Translations under genes and position numbers: made by a program
Origin: Humulus lupulus
Taxonomy: Eukaryota; Streptophyta; Magnoliopsida; Rosales; Cannabaceae
Reading direction: 5' to 3'
Length of the DNA: 64,000 nucleotides
NCBI RefSeq assembly: GCF_963169125.1
Contig: NC_084798.1
Span: forward strand, 168,545,980-168,609,979
Shown: positions 44,886-55,519 of the stretch, piece after piece
Layout of the letters: every line of letters begins with the position of its first letter
Position numbering within the stretch: the first letter of the stretch is position 1
The notes under the pieces: model-generated
Database searches by the model: none
Told to the model about the DNA's origin: nothing
What the model saw: the letters and a program-made list of their open reading frames with translations, nothing else

Positions 44886-47256
44886 TTTGGCTAGAATACT
44901 CTCCATCAGCTGATGCAATACTTTGTTTTCCTTGCTATGTATTTTGTAAGTCAACTAGATGGATGGAGTCAAACAAATTTGTTCTTAGAGGCTTTATGAA
45001 TTGGATGAAAGTCAACGCTGGAAATAATTGTGCTATGTTATGACATGTGGGTAAAAGTCTTAACTCGGTTCATAAAAATAATGTAAAAGCCTACAATGAT
45101 TTGATGAATGCTTCTATACATATTAGAGATTTTATTGAAAAACAAACTTATGAGAAAATTGAGAATAATAGATTGAGGCTTCAAGTTACAATTGATGTAG
45201 TCAAATGGCTTGCCTTTTATGCTTGTGCCTTTCAAGAACATGACGAAAGTAAAGAATCAATTCATCGAGGAAATTTTCACGAACTTCTAAAGTTATTGGC
45301 ATCTTAAAATGATAAGGAACTGATGATTTTTATTCTTTTATATATCATTTTCTAAAAATTGTAATCGTTTATATTTCTTATATCTTTGTGCTCTTTCATA
45401 AAATAATTTGTTTAACTAAAACTAATGTATAGGTTGCAAGTGTTGTTGAAGAAAATGCTCATTCAAATGCCTCATATACATCCCCCAATACTCTTTATAT
45501 ATTTTCCAAAAAGTTGAAGAAAGAGATTCGTCAAGAAATTGGAGACTCAAAATTTTGCATCATAGTAAATGAAGCATGCGATGAGTCCAAAAGAGAGCAA
45601 ATGGCTCTTGTTTTGAGATTCTTAGATAAATAAGGGTTCATTCGTGAATGGTTTTTTGGTGTTGTCCATGTACGTGATACTACAACATTAACTTTAAAAG
45701 AAGAAATATTTTTTGCTCTTTCTCAACATAATTTATCTATTTCCAACATACCCGAGCAAGGTTATGATGAAGCTAGTAACATGAGAGGAGAGTGGAAGGG
45801 CTTGCAAGCTTTAATTTGTAATGAATGTCCATATGCATATTACATTCATTATTTAGCCCATGTCCTCCAACTTGCTTTAGTTGTAGTTTCTCTAGAAGTA
45901 ACTGGAGTTCATTAATTATTCTCTAACTTGGTTTTCATAATAAATATTGTTACTACATCTTGCAAGCGTAATGATGAATTAAAGGAGGCTCAATTTGTTG
46001 AATATGCTACTAAGATTGCAAATGATGAAACTGAATAAGGGACAGGCCTAAATCAAATTGGCACCTTAAAGCGAGCTGGAGATACTTGTTGGGGATTCTC
46101 ATTTGGATTCTATTTATAGCTTGTTAAATTTTTTTAATGCAACTTGTGTGGTTTTGAGTAAAATTACAAAAGGAGTTTCATATTCTCAACGCGGAGATGC
46201 AGATTTTGCTTACAATCAATTATTATCTTTTGAGTTTGTTTTCATATTACATCTTATGAAAGCGATTTTGGAAATTACTCGTATTCTTAGTGTAGCCTTA
46301 CAATGCCAATCACAAGATATTATGAATGTTATGCATATTGTTGCAAGCACAAAAAGGCTACTTAAGAACTTTCAAGAATTAGGATGGGATTGTTTCTTCA
46401 TGAAGGTTAAATCATTTTATGAGCAACATTAAATTGATATCCCAGATTTGGGTGCTCGATATGTTGCATAGCGTGGAAGATCTCGAAATCAACAAGATAA
46501 GATTAGTGTTATGCATTATTATCGAGTTGATATCTTTATTACTACACTTGACTACCAGTTGCAAGAATTAAGCTTTAGATTCAATGAACATACAGTAGAG
46601 TTGCTTTTTCTTAGCACTGCTTTTGATCCTAAAGATGGATTTAAATTGTTCAAGATTGATGATATATGCAAACTTACAGAGCAGTTCTATCCTGATGATT
46701 TCTCATAGCAAGAAGTAGTACGTCTAAGAATTGAACTTCAACATTTTGAGCTTGACATTCCAAATCATCCTCAATTGCAGAGTTTATCTATCTAGCATTC
46801 ATTAATTGTGTCAATACTTGGTGAAAACAAGGAAAGAAATTATGTATCCTCTTATTCACATATCACTAAGGCTTGTTCTTACTCTTCCTATATCAACAGC
46901 AACTACGGAACGAGCATTTTCAATCATGAAAATTATCGAGACAAAGCTCTATAATAAGATGGAAAATAATTTTCTGAATGATTTCTTAATTGTTTGCATT
47001 GAGAAAGAAATTGATGCAAAATTTAGTAATGAATCGATTATCGATGGGTTTGCATCAATAAAGAATCATCAATCACAACTTACTTATAAAAATAAAAATT
47101 GATGTTTTGAATTATAATTATCGCTCTTTCTACTAGATACTTGATATTTTAAATACTATAGCATTTATTTACATGTTATATACATATTGTATTTAGATCT
47201 TTATGATGAATTATTATAAATTATGATTGTATAACAATAGATCTTCGTCACGGCTG
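44886..47256 (+). pseudogene. hAT (TTF-type / DUF4371) transposase gene, C-terminal part and right end
   Basis: Directly after CACTA 3 the frame reads WLEYSPSADAILCFPCYVF, the conserved TTF zinc-finger block. DUF4371-type segments follow: FREND-equivalent RGNFHELLKLLAS near 45300, then SKFCIIVNEACDESKREQMA and GYDEASNMRGEWKGLQALI at 45550-45830. The C-terminal hAT dimerisation domain is at 46860-47010 (LPISTATTERAFSIMKII, NDFLIVCIEKEID). At least five stops and some frameshifts break the frame. CTTCGTCACGGCTG at 47243-47256 is the probable right terminal repeat (complement CAGCCGTGACGAAG, like the hAT end at 5845). The protein would cut and paste hAT elements; this copy is dead. Confidence 0.8.
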
Positions 47257-48290
47257 TCATACGTCAACTCACTTATATCTCTTTTTGCTTCGTCCTCCAC
47301 CATTGTTGTTCACCTTCATTGGCGTTGCCAAATGGGATGCATTCGGTCACAGCAAATTTATTCGCCGCCTCCCATCACCGTTAATTTAGAAGCCATGCCG
47401 CCACAACAATAGATATTCTAACTTTTCTATTATCTTTTATAAATATATAAGCTAATCAAATTATTTTTAGCTATATCTAAATTCTAATATTAGAATATTT
47501 CCAATAATAAGGTTGTTTAGCTCTTTGTGATTTTAATTAGTATTATTTTATATTTTTCTAACACCAGGTTTTTTTGTGCATATATTCCTTGATTTTGTAT
47601 TTTATTCTTCTATTATTTTTAGAATGTCTGGCTTTGCTGTGACTAAATTAAAGAAAAAAAAAAGAAAGAAAAAGGACCTTATGGGTGAACAACGAAGCTT
47701 GCAGTAAATGTTGATGTGGAAAATTTTCTTGCATATTTTTGGAAATTGATCTTTCTTTTCCAATGGCTTTAGATCCCTACTCTTATTAGAATCTTGAATC
47801 TCTGAAGTGAAAAAACCACATAAGGTTACCTGCAAGAAAACTCTCCGATGCCTTGGTCAATTGAGTGTTTATTCAAGCAGAGTAACAGTAGAAAAATCAG
47901 AGTTGCCTTTGTTGTTCTCAACATTGGCTATTTATAGAAATTGAGAGGAGAGTCATGGATTAAATGGAGAAACGAGATTGGTTATTTAATAACCAACTTT
48001 CTCGCTTGTAATCATCCTTTTTTAAAGTTCATTTTAATAATAAAATAAGAATTCTTTTTCGCTTCTGCAGTAAGGGCTTACTTTCTCTTCAGCACAGAAG
48101 TGGTCTTTGTATTTGTAGAATGATTACTAACTTAAACGCCCTTGCTGGACTTTTAAAAAGAAATGAATAAGAGAAGTTTACATAAATATGGGAAAAATAT
48201 ATATAGTTTCTAAATTTATGGGAAAAAAAATAATTGTACAAAATATGGTAAGTTTTGGAAAAAAAGTTTAAATATGGTAAATAAATTACC
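47257..48290. other. Spacer with dispersed repeat and LTR-like piece
   Basis: 47270-47390 resembles 5680-5815 (CTCCACCATTGTTGTTCACC etc.). 47820-48010 has an LTR-like character, with a minus-strand TATA motif CTATAAATAG at 47937-47928, but no clear borders. No gene is seen. Confidence 0.45.
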
Positions 48291-48590
48291 ATATCTTATT
48301 TTCTCTTCTCTCCTCACGATCTCTCTCTCTTCATCTCATTTATTTCTTTCTCCTCCCCATTTCTTCCTCATTTCTTATTTTCTTCCTCACGATCTCTCCT
48401 CAGATTTCTTCCGGCGATGCTACCTCTGCCGCTGCCTCCGACGACGACGACGAACTGATTTTCTTCTTCTTCTTTCTTTCTTCTTTTTCTTCTTCTTCTT
48501 TCTTTCTTCTTATTCAGTCTTTCTTATTCTTCTTTTTCTTTCTTCAAATCTAGTTTTATTCTTTTTCTTCTTTTTCACATCTGATTTTGA
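48290..48590 (+). repeat. Pyrimidine-rich tract (CTT/TTC microsatellite-like)
   Basis: Long CTCT and TTCTTC runs, interrupted by a short GC-rich piece at about 48410-48450. The open frame through it is only a product of the composition. Confidence 0.7.
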
Positions 48591-48990
48591 ACTTCATATT
48601 TGATTTTTCTGGGTTTTTTTTTTCTAAATCTGTTTAAGTAACTAGGTACTTGACTTCATATTTGATTTTTTCTGGGTTTTTTTTCTGAATCTGTTTAAGT
48701 AACAAGGTACTTGACTTCATATTTGATTTTTCTGGGTTTTTTTTCTTTCTAAATCTGTTTAAGTAACCAGGTACTTGACTTCATATTTGATTTTTCTGGG
48801 TTTTTTTTTCTTTCTAAATCTGTTTAAGTAACCAGGTACTTGACTTCATATTTGATTTTTCTGGGTTTTTTTTCTTTCTAAATCTGTTTAAGTAACCAGG
48901 TACTTGACTTCATATTTGATTTTTCTGGGTTTTTTCTCTTTCTAAATCTGTTTTAGTAGCCAGATATTTGACTTCATATTTGATTTGATT
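48590..48990 (+). repeat. 61-65 base minisatellite, about six copies
   Basis: TACTTGACTTCATATTTGAT starts at 48647, 48708, 48772, 48837 and 48901, and in a diverged form near 48964. Spacing varies because the central poly-T run changes length. Each unit holds TTTCTGGGTTTTTT, AAATCTGTTTAAGTAACCAG and GGTACTTGAC. Isolated diverged copies lie near 49355-49410 and 49500-49540. Confidence 0.9.
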
Positions 48991-49872
48991 TAAGAAATGT
49001 ACTTAAGAAAAGTTGACTGCTATTATTTAGTGTAGACTAGGGTAGTATAAGAAGCTAGGTAGTTGAATATTTTAGGGTACTTTTAACATATGAAAGCTTA
49101 GGTTAGCTGATTAGTTTTTTTGGTTGAAAATGGCAAAAGTTGTCAAAAGGTTCTTCTCTGTGATGTTTAGATCAATTGGATATAGGTTTAGCAGCCAAAC
49201 ATTCATCAAATAAGGTTCTAACATAAATATTTATGTGTTTATTAATTATTTAAAGAAATAGAACTAGAACGTTTGCTCAAAAAATGTATCGATAGGTTTA
49301 CAAAATTTATTTAGAATACAAGTACAAGAAATAAAAAAACAAGCAAACAAAACTTTTGATTTTTCTGGGTTTTTTTTTTCCAAATCTGTTTAAGTAACCA
49401 GGTACCATGACGTCTGAATCATTTTATTCATATCAGATTTTTTTAAACCTAGGTGTAACTAGTTACAATAGAGATTAATTTAGATTCTTTTGTTTAGATT
49501 TGATTTTGTTTTGACAACTGACTATGCAACCAGGTACCATAGCAATTGATTATTTTTTTTAGATTTGATTTTTTTTTCAAACCTCGCTGTAACCGGTTAC
49601 GGTTATAAAGTGGTACGTGAGCATTCAGTAGGTCGCGAGACAGATATGTCCATATCCGGTGAACAAAACAAATTACACTTTGTAAAAAAGTATAAACCCT
49701 TTATATATTCCTTTTATTTATTTGGGGAAGAGAGAGACTTAAAAGTGCGACAAAGTGGCCATTACAAAGGAAATGGGAAGCCTCCGTTAATAGCAGAGGA
49801 ATTGACGACAAGGGAAAACTCCCCCATTCACACGCTGAAAACCCATTACAAGGAAGAGAAAGGGGTGTAAAA
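48991..49872. other. Spacer and possible 5' region of the HDAC fragment
   Basis: AT-rich DNA with two isolated copies of the minisatellite unit. 49590-49870 is less AT-rich and may be the promoter and leader of the histone deacetylase exon. The short frame here has no domain. Confidence 0.4.
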
Positions 49873-50033
49873 ATGGTGGACGAAACTACGACTAGACATA
49901 GGCGAGTTGGGTTACTATACGATAATCGAATGTGTAAGCATGCACCTCCTCCTAACCACGCAGACCATCCGGAAAACCCTGATCGCATCAAAACCATTTG
50001 GACCAAACTTCAAACCGCCGGTATACCACAAAG
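49873..50033 (+). pseudogene. First coding exon of a class II histone deacetylase (HDA5/HDA18-like)
   Basis: From ATG at 49873 the frame reads a short leader, RVGLLYDNRMCKHAPPPN, HADHPENPDRIKTIWTKL and QTAGIPQR, ending at a GT donor (CACAAAG/GTATAA). GLxYDxRMCKH and HPExPDRI are the opening of the Zn-dependent deacetylase domain of plant class II enzymes, which remove acetyl groups from histone lysines in the nucleus or cytosol. None of the later exons, such as those with the catalytic His and Asp residues, occur in the following 14 kb. It is therefore a fragment, or the first exon of a gene disrupted by the elements on its right. Confidence 0.75.
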
Positions 50034-50840
50034 GTATAAACTTTTTCATTCTTCACATTTTGATTGACTGCTGAGAAAATTGATGAGAAAGAAAAAGTTT
50101 TTCAGTTGTCTTGGCTGTTTTAGATGAAGTTTCGTTTAAAGCTTTTTCATCATTAGAATAGAAGGAAAGTATGCAACTGAGTCGAAAGAAAGGATAAAAA
50201 TTAACACAGATAAATTAAAATTATAAAAAATAATAAAAAATAGGTACCAAAAAAAGTATAAAAGATAAAATATAGTCTTTTACAAATATATGGAAAAAAA
50301 ACTCCCATAAAAATATAAATAAAAAAAATATGCCATAAAAAACTTAAAAAAAAAAAAAACTGCCATATTTTTCAAAGTTTATAAAAAATTCCCATATTTG
50401 GTGTAATTTCCTCAATGAATAATTAGGATGGATAAAAATGATTTGGGCCCAACGTCACATGAGAAAATTGGTCTTAGGCCTAATGCAACATTTTTTGGGT
50501 TCCAACAATTGCCTTTCGGCTCGTATTCAGTCGTTCTACAGACGCCGATGTGGGCTGATCTTTGCAAATAATCATTCCAAAAATGTCCATTTTCTAATCA
50601 CGTTGTAAGCATTTATTGTTTATAATCATGTTTTGTTCGGTTTCATCAATCACCTCCCACGTTCCCAAGAATCGAGAACCAATGGGGAACACCCAGAACT
50701 GTTGGTGATTTAGCTTCCCTCGTTATTTAGAATGGGGAAAATAAAAGGTGGCTTCTCCTTTTCTTCTTCTTATTCAACTCTGCAGCCACACTTTTTCTTA
50801 GTCATTTCTCTCTCAAGAACTATGTAAATCTTAAAAACTT
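50034..50840. other. Downstream of the HDAC exon, no gene
   Basis: The beginning is presumably intron of the deacetylase gene; then A-rich runs (50215-50400) and a moderately GC part (50440-50760) without recognised features. Confidence 0.45.
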
Positions 50841-50859
50841 TTCACTCCCAATAGCTATA

Positions 50860-51457
50860 AATTATGGCCCACAAACCATCCTCAGAGCTTAATCCGAAGA
50901 GAATTACCATACCACTCTCGATCATTTGCTCACGGAATGTGACATACCTGAGAATGTCACGATTCGCAAACTTAGTGAGAGAGAATTGCGTAATTTGGTG
51001 ACACAAAGATTTCGTTAAACCAGAAGAAAGAGTGCTTTGTTCCAAGCACATTGAATATCTTTGTTTCCCTCTCCCTGCAATTCTTGTACAAATTGTTTCA
51101 TGCCCCAGGCGCACATTTCCCAGTTCATTCCAAAATGTTGTGCAAGAAATAGTTGGGGCACGCATGCTGGGAATCATGCAAGGTCTTTCGATTGGGTCAG
51201 GTGACATTTATGCCGCCTTCACTAAATTAAACAACAAGTATTCTAAGAACAAATCATGGAAGACATTTTACTTGTATCCCAGAAAGGATAGGTACATCGT
51301 CATTGATTACGACAACTCAAACAAGAACTGGGATGAATATGTCTATGGGGTTGGCATGGAATGGTACCCCATGTTCCTACCTCGAAACATATTTCCACTA
51401 AAAATAACTTTCATGACTGGTAAGCTTCGAATTTTAGTACCTTCAATTCTATTTTAA
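50860..51457 (+). CDS. Unrecognised ORF, possibly retroelement-related
   Basis: The frame at 51032-51457 (141 aa) reads VQEIVGARMLGIMQGLSIGS, KLNNKYSKNKSWKTFYLYPR and DRYIVIDYDNSNKNWDEYVY. Codon-like composition and a mixed residue content make it look like real protein. The pattern K.WK..F[FY] followed by a W-rich part is reminiscent of gag-like proteins in plant gypsy elements, but I cannot assign it. The frame seems to extend upstream (about 50865) with a stop near 51000. It ends shortly after a possible GT donor near 51419. Function unknown. Confidence 0.4.
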
Positions 51458-51616
51458 TTGCTAAAACTAGGAGCTCTGTCATATTGTTTTTGATATCATA
51501 TCTGCGTTAGCACACTAATTCTTGTATGCCCAAATTTTTTGAATTTATTTGTGTTTTTCTTTTGTTTATTTTTTCCCCAGATTGTTTCTGGCCGAAAATA
51601 AAAATTAGTGATGAAT
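51458..51616. other. Short AT-rich spacer
   Basis: No feature seen. Confidence 0.4.
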
Positions 51617-52327
51617 TGTAGTGCACCAAAATTTTTTTTTAGATTATTTAAATTTTTGTGATTTATTTGATTTAAATGTTAAGTGTGATGAATTGTTTTT
51701 ATTTAAGTGTTGTTATTTTATTTGGTTGATTATTTGTTTTATTTGATTGTGTGTTATTTTATTTAATTGTTAGAAATGTTTTGGTTAATTAATTTAATAA
51801 GTGAATAATTGTGTAACATGTTATTTTACTATTAGTGTTACATTTTAATTAAGTGTGACAATTGAGGTAATTATGTGAGCTATGGTGGAATGCACTAAGG
51901 TGCATGATAGATAGTAATGCACCCTAGTGATTTAGTGTGTGTTAGTGCATGGTAGCATGGTGCACATGTGTAGATTTTCTACACATTTTATGTTTCCTTA
52001 TTTTAGATTTTATTTGGGTTAATTTGTTTATAAAAAAAAAAAGAAAAGAAAAGGGAAATAGGGAGTTGGGCGTGTGACCCAGTGGGAAATGAATAATTTC
52101 CTTAAGATGGTAAAAATCAAAAATTGAAGACCATAATCATTTGGGGATAGGCATGATCATATTTTTACTCCTTTATATCTTTTTAAAATAAAGAGAAATT
52201 AAGAAAAATAAAAGGGAAATGGAAACTTACCTTATTGTGTTAGGGGAGACTTTATGGGAGGATTTGTGATAAAGGGGCTATGAAAGGAGAGAAGAGCCAT
52301 TGCTCTTGTGTGTGTGTGGCTGCCGTG

Positions 52328-52415
52328 ACCTAGAGAGAGAGAGAGAGAGAGTGGCGTGTAGAGAGAGAGAGAGAGAGAGGAAGAAAGAAAGAAAGGAAGA
52401 AGGAAGGAGAAGGTG
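52328..52415 (+). repeat. (GA)n and (GAAA)n microsatellite
   Basis: Two GAGAGA runs of about 18-20 bases separated by GTGGCGTGTA, then GAAAGAAAGAAAGG. Confidence 0.9.
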
Positions 52416-54539
52416 AGGAGGAACCCCTCCTAGAGTATGTCTTCTTGTTTTCTCTTTTGCATAATCTCTTTATTTGATAATATGATATTGATTTGTGTTA
52501 TTTTCTTGTGTGTGTTTGGGTTCTTCCTTCTCCTCATGGTGGTTTTCCCATAAAAACCCTAGGCTTGAAACAAGGGTGTGGAGTTTGGGTATTGATCTTT
52601 TGTGTTCTTGATTTTACAATCAAGAGAGGTAATGGCCTTTTCTTAGCCCTTATATTGTTTTTGGTGGGTTGTATATGAGGTTTTGTTAATGGTACTAATG
52701 GTTGATTTTGGTAGGATTGATGTATAGGATTTGGATTTTGTGAGAGTATGATTTGTGTTTAAGGGTTGTGATGTTGATTTTGCTATGCATAAAAAATTGT
52801 AATAATCTATGAATACTTGTATGGTGATTTCGGCCTAGGCACACCCAAGGGTGTTCTTGATATGTTGTGTGATTTACAATATATTAGATCCATGTTTTAG
52901 GACCTATGTTATATGGGTAAGAGAATAAATGGCAATCTTGATATCTTGATCATGAAATTTTGTTAGATGCATGTTATATTTTGAATGATTAAATTATAAG
53001 ATGCATGAAAATAATGATAGAAACATGCTAGGTTAATATAAGGCATATGTGAATATGGTGCTTATAAATTACTATATGTTATTTTATTGATAGTGTTTTG
53101 TTGGTTTTCATGGAATTGCAACAAATGGTTTTTAAAAGGATTCATGTGAATATGTTAGTGATATTAGGATCATGCATATTATAAGAGTATAATGAGATTT
53201 TAAGCATGTATGATTTTATGTAATTTTTGAGACAAAAGTTGAGTTTTATAAAGAATTAAGCTTGCTGTTTTTTTTTTGAAAATAATTGGGTAAAAGTTGA
53301 TAAAAAGATGAGTTGCATGCATAAATAATGTTCTTGATGAATATGTTAATTTTTATGAAATTAAAAGAGGATTTTAAGTCTCATGTTATGATATTTTACT
53401 CAATTAATTTCCTACAGAATTTTTATTGAATTTTGAGAAAATATGGGTGTATAAAATTGAATATGGTGATTTTTAATGATAATAATAGTTGTTGGAATTT
53501 TGTAATAAAATATGAAGTAAGTTTCACTAAAAATGAATTTGAGTAATTTTTGGAATAAATTATTTTTCCTATGTTATGGTAATATTGAAAAATGACATTC
53601 TAATGGTATAAATGCATATTTTGTTAAATAATGATTTTTCTTTATTTTGATTGAGAAAAATATTTAGACTCTATTTATTGGTGATTTTTGAATAAAATAA
53701 ATGGTGGCTGAAAGTTTGTTTTAAAAAGGTTAACAATTGTTATTAAATTGTCACATATGGATTTTTGCTACTTAAAAACTAAGTCTTAAATAAATTAAAT
53801 CAAAATGTATTTTTCCACACTTAAAATATATTTTTCACATCATTTATGTAACACAATGACAAAATATTTTTTCTAAAGAAACATATTAAAATAGGTATTT
53901 TAATTAAATCCAAGCTTGTTGGGAAATTCTTGGTAAATTAATATTTATTTAATGAAAATGTCACATAGTTTATTTTGAGCTAAAATAAAATAAATTTATA
54001 AAATAAAATAAAGTTTTGAGAAATTTAATCAACTTAGAAATTTTAAGAAAAACAAAGCATGTAATATGTCTATTGATTTTAAAATAATAAAAGAAATGTA
54101 GAATTATCGTTTTTGAAAACGTCTTTATTACGCAATGTTCCCACGTATGCATGTTACATGCAAATCAACTTTTACGTCCAAAATCATGATTATTATTCAA
54201 CTATGTGATTTTTATAAAACAATTATGTTAGTAAAATGGGTAGAACGAGCATTATTCTTTTGGCGATAATTGCATGTTTAATGTAACTGTTATCATGAGT
54301 GCATGGCCCATGCACACATGAGTTGTATGGAAGGGCAAAATAGTAATTTTATGAACCTAAGAAACGTTATTTTGATTATGATATAGGCTCGTTGAAAGAT
54401 TGTGAAATTCTTAGCTTGGACCTGAGGTAAGGAAGTTAGATAGACTTTATGATTTTATGCTATGAATGGTAAGGCTGTTATATGAATGAACTGTTATGAA
54501 ATTATGAGTGCCTTAATGTGATGATCTGTTGAATCTGAT

Positions 54540-54625
54540 TTGTGTATGGATGTTAGATACATCAAACAGAATACGATGTTAGATACATCAAACAGATTTC
54601 GATGTCAGATACATCGAACGCGTTA
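54540..54625 (+). repeat. About 30-base tandem repeat, three copies
   Basis: GATGTTAGATACATCAAACAG appears at about 54550, 54579 and (with changes) 54601, forming a short array. The embedded GATGT..GATACATC is itself partly palindromic. Confidence 0.7.
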
Positions 54626-54754
54626 CTAAGGGCATTGAGACGCGACTCCTAGGGCGGACGCGCCGAGGTTATTCAAGGACCAATGATCTCCTATTTACCT
54701 CATAGGGTGACATGGACAACTAGCATTCCATGCTCATCATGTATGCTGTATGTT

Positions 54755-54935
54755 TGTGATATGATGATATGTCACATTTATGTTATGATATGATGATATG
54801 TCACATTTATGTTATGGTATGATGATATGTCACATTTATGTTATTATATGATGAAATGTTACATTTATGTTATGATATGATGATATGTCATATTTATGTT
54901 ATGATATGATGAAATGTTACGATTATGTTATGATA
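54755..54935 (+). repeat. 29-base tandem repeat, six copies
   Basis: TCACATTTATGTTATGATAT recurs at 54772, 54801 and 54830 with exact 29-base spacing, then three further diverged units with TTACATTTATG or TCATATTTATG. Confidence 0.9.
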
Positions 54936-55519
54936 TACCATGATGTTTTAGATGAACGTTAGTGTTTGGTTGCTTGTTGTTTTTCTTACTTGCTTATTTG
55001 CTTGTACTTCCTTACTGGGCTTTTAGCTCACCCCCTTACTTTTCTTCCAGGTAGCAAATAGGTTTTCTCTATGGCACGCGTGGTGACGTGAGGAGTTCTT
55101 TCATCATGGGGTGTATGGCGTGGGGCAATCCTATGGATGATAAAACGATCAACGTAGAACGCCATTTAAATTATGTTTTGTTTTTAAGAGACTTTCCTAA
55201 ATTATCAGTGGGACTCTGTTATTTAAATTATTTGGTTTTCTTTGAACGTTGCATAAAAACCTATGTTTTATTTTAAACTTATGGCGCCAACTTGCATGAT
55301 TTTAAATAAGTCCCCCTGAGACTTTAATAACGGATGGTATTCTTTTATAAACTATGTTATGCGAATGTTTTGTAAGAAATAGTCTAGGGCGTTCTTTACA
55401 TGAATGAGAAAGCCTTTTAATGCAAAGAGGTTTCTTTCATGAATCTAAGGATTCATCCATCAGCATCTAGACGATCTACAACCCATACTGATGCAGATCA
55501 TGTCTCACTTGTGTTTTAC

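Larger units (their letters stand above)
51617..55320 (+). mobile_element. Long LTR-like region of a retrotransposon, borders uncertain
   Basis: From TGTAGTGCACCAAAATTT at 51617 the DNA has the look of a very long plant gypsy LTR: AT-rich start, (GA)n microsatellite at 52330-52410, the word CTTACTGGGCTTTTAGCTCACCCC near 55012-55036 that is common near the 3' part of such LTRs, and tandem repeats before it. No matching second LTR was found, so a solo LTR or a truncated element is possible. No frame of note lies within. Confidence 0.45.

Noticed and set aside
48274..48603. 109-codon frame rich in Phe, Leu and Ser
   Set aside because: Only translation of a pyrimidine-rich tract; no domain, no splice context.
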